Assembly: GCF_018320785.1 (NCBI RefSeq) | Contig: NC_054877.1 | Coordinates: 21,992,329-22,056,328 of the forward strand | Direction of reading: 5' to 3' | From: Cheilinus undulatus | Taxonomy: Eukaryota; Chordata; Actinopteri; Labriformes; Labridae | Length of the DNA stretch: 64,000 nt | Shown here: positions 61,201-64,000 of the stretch, piece by piece | How positions within the stretch are numbered: position 1 is the first letter of the stretch | Layout: each line of letters starts with the position of its first letter | The notes under the pieces: generated by a model | The model's input: the letters and a program-made list of their open reading frames with translations, nothing else | Databases searched by the model: none | What the model was told of the DNA's origin: nothing | Program-made: the position numbers and the translations under genes

Positions 61201-61760
61201 GTACATGATACAAGCTACTAGGAAACAGATGCAGAACACGAGAAGAACTAGTACCACTGTGCCCCTGAATGGAAAAAGTTAGAGAGGAAGATGGAGAGTT
61301 AGTCAAACAGACTGAAACTGAAAGGGCCAATAATGCGAGAGAAAAGAAGAAGGAATAAGAAGAGAATATGCTAAATTTACTGTGGTATGATGAGAAGATA
61401 GACAAGGCCAAACAAGGCAGCTAGGATCAGAGAAAGGACCACAGCGCTGGTGAAGTACTCATCAGGGACCTGGTGGTACTGCAGAAAAACACAGAGCACA
61501 TACAAGTGAGTGACAAAATACAACGGTACACTTTATCGTCAAGTGTACTGTATACCCCCTACCCTCTGCTCGCGCTCAGAGCACTTGTACATGAGTGTGA
61601 GGAAGTTTAAGTCCGCCGTGTCTGACTCAGTCTGGCGGGCCTCAATCAGCCGTCCAATGTAGCGGTTGACCCTGGTTCTGGGGCTGCTCTGGATTACATT
61701 AGCCTGGTTTGTGTTGGAACGGTTTCTTAACTTCTGTGGCGCCGTTCGCATGGCTCTCCG
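50774..61760 (-). CDS. adcy1: Adenylate cyclase type 1, C-terminal twelve exons, partial
   Basis: A membrane enzyme making cAMP from ATP; in vertebrates type 1 is stimulated by calcium-calmodulin and Gs-alpha and is mainly neuronal. The exons in gene order are 61563-61760, 61381-61478, 61180-61264, 58196-58285, 56556-56818, 55688-55814, 55174-55290, 54885-55031, 54696-54794, 54470-54584, 54223-54347 and 50774-51196. All are in frame, giving 628 residues. First comes the end of the C1b linker ([28 protein letters not shown]), then six membrane segments from [20 protein letters not shown] to [18 protein letters not shown], with sequons NSS and NQT in a loop. The C2 domain follows: [48 protein letters not shown], then [19 protein letters not shown] (adenine- and transition-state-binding residues present) and [13 protein letters not shown]. 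The tail of about 100 residues ([23 protein letters not shown]) differs from mammals. Exon 1 and the C1 catalytic exons lie outside. Confidence 0.96.
51606..51930 (+). mobile_element. Degenerate copy of the 48072-type element
   Basis: It begins accttacaaggctaactgac with cagactccatctctg, as in the copies near 59528 and 53805. It continues acaatggcagcttgtggag, and the decayed helicase-start text follows (gcagtattatcagaactgg, acaaaagcaaagagtcat). It lies in the last adcy1 intron, and the right end is lost. Confidence 0.5.
51998..52196 (+). repeat. tRNA-derived SINE with LINE-like tail
   Basis: The head has gcacctgggtcacttgggtg (A-box region) and gtttgtgggtttgatctctt (B-box region). The tail reads caaagcactttgtaaaccca then aaaagtgctatacaaacaaa, like a LINE 3' end. 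A TA run follows at 52197-52229. Confidence 0.65.
52197..52229. repeat. TA microsatellite
   Basis: About 16 TA units, directly after the SINE tail. Confidence 0.9.
52235..53532 (+). mobile_element. 5'-truncated LINE with a short insertion, in the last adcy1 intron
   Basis: Broken reverse-transcriptase text: [38 protein letters not shown], an interruption at about 52537-52715 (gggctggattggctatatgg, likely a small separate repeat), then [20 protein letters not shown] and [13 protein letters not shown]. The 3' end is gggactaacctggttaaata then an A run at 53521-53531. It is a different family from the LINE at 43464. It abuts another 48072-type copy at its right. Confidence 0.8.
53535..53805 (-). 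mobile_element. Truncated copy of the 48072-type element, inverted
   Basis: On the minus strand it starts aaccttgcaaagccaataaa then cagattccatgtcc, and passes aagttgtacttcaagccggt and aacaatggctgctggtgaag. It reaches a decayed version of the helicase start (gatgcaccagtggaagttga). It is cut off at the LINE poly-A end near 53532. It lies in the last adcy1 intron. Confidence 0.55.
57359..57440 (-). repeat. Dispersed 'cctccgccaagg' repeat, partial copy 2
   Basis: It matches the 3' part of the repeat at 1422-1680 in inverse orientation (gcgcagacc, agccctatctcccaatagtg, aagtatcctttag). The rest of the copy is replaced by unrelated text up to about 57830. Confidence 0.5.
57836..58066 (-). repeat. 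Dispersed 'cctccgccaagg' repeat, copy 3
   Basis: The inverse of 1422-1680: gcgcagacctatcccccaat, tccggatcagtcccaaaatc, cgtcaatgactttttgagtt, a run of aacaaacta words, then cctccttggcagaggtaa. It lies in an adcy1 intron. Confidence 0.7.
59528..60610 (+). mobile_element. 48072-type element copy interrupted by a second copy
   Basis: The outer copy starts ccttgcaaagctgatggatt with cagattccatgtctg (59528-59581) and resumes at about 60163. It continues through acacaatggctgcccgtgga and the frame at 60293-60373 ([20 protein letters not shown] then ALLPTGF), to an end near ccagatggatgtgagacaaa. The inner copy lies at 59582-60162. Both are in one adcy1 intron. I could not find a clean duplication around the inner copy. 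Confidence 0.55.
59582..60162 (+). mobile_element. Second 48072-type element (inner copy)
   Basis: The ends are aaccttgcaaagcagatgga and, on the other strand, aacctggcaaaccagatgaa (17 of 20 agree). The interior parallels 48072-48630 almost throughout: gttagaaagtgacaggacca, caattttggcagcagagatt, cagttttatcagaacttgat and acgacaaaagtcgtgtactg. The CCAAT box is mutated to ccaatta, the TGACGTAA is lost and the ATG is changed to TTG (attttggcag). Confidence 0.7.
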
Positions 61761-62394
61761 CTGGGGGGATAAAAAAAGAGAAAAGAAACAGTAAATGTGA
61801 CAGAATAGAGTGATAAATAGGCTAAAATACAGCTTCTCTTTACCACTGGAGTATTATCATACTAGAGACAGGGCTGGATAATAGTGAACAATAAATGCGG
61901 CCAGCTTATTATACTTTCAAATTAGGACATTGCCTTCACACTTAACTTCATTACTGAATGCTCCCCGCTGAGTATGAGTGTCTACAGCAGCCAAAATGAG
62001 CAGCTATGCAAAACATTGACCACTGGAGCACAGCCAGAGACTTAACATGGCAGAGTTGATGTTTGTATATGTGTAGGAGGATGAGTGTACATATAAGAGA
62101 GCATGCTGGATGGAGTGTGCAGCTCACTGGCATTGTGGGGAAGCAGGGGGTGATCAAGAGTGCTGAATTCATTACATGGTATGAATGTTTCTGTCCTTCA
62201 TTTTCCCCTTATTCCCTTCTTCTTTCAGTGCTTCAATTTTTCTACATCACTGATTCCCTTATACTCTTCTTTACTTCCTTATTTTCCAAACATTGTTCCC
62301 TACACTCATTAGCCACTAAATTAATGCCATACCTCTGTGGTAGTGATACCAAGAGTCAGAGGGATTATGTCTCTGGTTTGTCCATTTGTTCAGG

Positions 62395-62640
62395 TCTTTC
62401 TTGCAGACATATCTCAAGAACGCTTTAAGAGATTTTCTTCAAATTTTGCACCAATGTCCACTCTGACTTAAGAGTAGACTGATCAGATTCTGCAGGTCAT
62501 AGGTCAAAAGTCATGAACATAAGACTTCAAGTTCTTCTTTTGCTTGTGAATACAATACATCACAATTGATTCAAGGAATTTCTTCAGCATTTGCACAACA
62601 GTCCGCTCTGACTTTGTCTGAAATCACTCCCTGATCACTA
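62395..62640 (+). repeat. Dispersed repeat ('tcaagaacgctttaagagat' type), probable
   Basis: The words atatctcaagaacgctttaa, caaattttgcaccaatgtcc and tcataggtcaaaagtcatga recur in a decayed form at 62540-62630 (ttgattcaaggaatttcttc, tttgcacaacagtccgctct). I recall similar text as a common fish repeat, but this is not checked. It lies in an adcy1 intron. Confidence 0.35.
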
Positions 62641-62697
62641 TATAATACACTGCACAGTGAATACACCACTGTGTACAATTCTGAGTGAGCATTGTTA

Positions 62698-63619
62698 CAG
62701 TGTCAATGAAAAGTATTCACCCCTTTGAATATTTTTTCCTTTTTATTTATTGTATAAATCATTCAGGGTCAATATGATTTGGCTTTTTTGACAAAAAGTG
62801 AAAACAGATCTCTACAAAGTAATGTCAAATAAAGAAAAATCTGTAATGTTGAATAAGTGACTGCATGAATATTCACACCCACCAAGTCAGTATTTAATAG
62901 ATGCATCTTTGGCTGAAATCACAGCACTGAGTCTGTGCTGATAGGTCCCAGACCGGACTTGAACAGCTCTTTTCAAGTTCAGCAACAAATTCTGTTTTGG
63001 ATTGAGGTCTGGGCTTTGACTCCAGAACATTCACCTTGTCATCTTTAAGCAATTTCTGTGTAGCTTTCCCTGTATGTTTCAAGTAATTGTCTTACTGTAA
63101 AATAAATCTCCTCCTGAGCCGTAGTTCTCTTCCAGACTGAAAAAGATGTTCAGTGCTTTGGAGATTTTTTCGTAACCATCCCCTGACTTATACTTTTCAA
63201 TAACATTTTCTCTGAGTTACCTGGAGTGTTCTTTTGTCTTCATGGTGTAATGGTAGCCAGGAATACTGATTAACCAGTGACTGGACGTTCCAGAAACAGG
63301 TGTCTTTATATCACAATCACTTAAGGGACAGCACTGCACTCAGGTGATCCCCATCTCACTAACTGTGAGACTTCTAGCTCTAATTGGCAGGACCTCTGTT
63401 GGATTAAGGGGGTGAATATTTTTACAGTCACTTATTTTACATGACCTATTTTTATTTAATTGACATTACTTTATAGAAATCTGTTTTCACTTTGACATTA
63501 AGGGTTTTCTTTGGTATTTTTTCTTGTCAAAAAGCCAAACTATATTAACCATGATTAGTTCATAAAATCAATAAAAAGGAAAAACATCCAAGGGGGTGAA
63601 TACTCTTTTCCAGGCACTG
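62698..63619 (-). mobile_element. Tc1-like transposon (family 1), internally deleted
   Basis: The ends are cagtgtcaatgaaaagtatt and, at the right, gggtgaatactcttttccag then gcactg. At about 922 bp it is shorter than a full Tc1 element. Minus-strand remnants include the N-terminal text near 63240 and a frame at 62894-63082. It lies in an adcy1 intron. Confidence 0.85.
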
Positions 63620-64000
63620 TGTCTTTCCTTTCAATTTTCTGCTTTAACATATTCTCAAATTTATTTTCTACCTTCCCTGCTTCTCGACCTGTTTCTTTAT
63701 AGTTTCCTTTCTTGTCTATTCTGTTGCTATAATTACTAACAGTTTTTTCACTATTAACCTTTTATCTTAATTACCCTCAATTATTAATTCCATCTTTTAA
63801 AAATACCTTTTTGTCCTTGTTCCTTTACTTCCCCCTTCTCACCTGCTTAGGGATATTTTATCATTCTGTGCTCTTCTTAATTTTGTCTTCCATCGTTTCT
63901 TTCTTCTTTGTTCCTGTCTCCTTATGCTTTGTCCTTAAACCCTTGCTCTATTCTTTCTAACATGCTTCCTGTATTGCTTTCTGTTTGTCCACCCATCTTC
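63620..64000 (-). other. adcy1 intron, nothing recognised
   Basis: Pyrimidine-rich on the plus strand (ctttcttctttgttcctgtc) with no exon visible. The preceding adcy1 exons must lie beyond the window. Confidence 0.5.

Noticed and set aside
1-64000. CRISPR arrays, bacterial operons, rRNA or intact tRNA genes
   Set aside because: None seen. Spliced vertebrate genes dominate, and the tRNA-like text belongs to SINEs.

Overview
The window is nuclear DNA from a teleost fish. Its genes are split by GT-AG introns, it is AT-rich, and it is loaded with fish-type repeats: several Tc1-like families, L2-like LINE pieces, tRNA-derived SINEs and short inverted-repeat elements. Four vertebrate genes and one unrecognised gene can be built exon by exon. 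Reading frame stays intact across every junction I checked.

Layout. At 1103-4945 (+) lie the last seven coding exons of a tensin, best matched to tns3 (end of the SH2 domain plus the PTB domain). At 29228-32958 (+) is a complete four-exon igfbp3. At 36465-37651 (-) is a complete four-exon igfbp1, tail-to-tail with igfbp3. At 41222-41878 (-) is an unrecognised three-exon gene for a 166-residue basic protein. At 50774-61760 (-) are the last twelve coding exons of adcy1 (second membrane block, C2 cyclase domain and C-tail). The order tns3, igfbp3, igfbp1, adcy1 is that of human chromosome 7p, and it supports naming the tensin tns3 and the binding proteins igfbp3 and igfbp1 rather than their chromosome 2 paralogues. 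The genes do not form one pathway. igfbp3 and igfbp1 are secreted regulators of insulin-like growth factors, tns3 is an adhesion and signalling adaptor, and adcy1 makes cAMP.

The roughly 22 kb between tns3 and igfbp3 holds no gene I can support. It holds nested inverted-repeat elements, a 60-bp minisatellite split by a transposon, two abutting Tc1 elements sharing one TA, an LTR-like remnant and a few unique stretches that could be conserved non-coding elements. The igfbp1 to adcy1 interval holds a three-layer transposon nest (Tc1, then LINE, then Tc1).

The most striking observation is a family of at least five copies in and near adcy1, best seen at 48072-48630. This copy is 559 bp with 20-bp imperfect terminal inverted repeats. 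It sits in an old Tc1 element and is flanked by a perfect 9-bp target-site duplication; the uninterrupted site can be read in a related Tc1 copy at about 18206. It carries a promoter-like segment and the start of a RecQ-like helicase reading frame. This looks like a gene-fragment-carrying (Pack-type), Mutator-like non-autonomous transposon in a fish. The superfamily assignment is inference.
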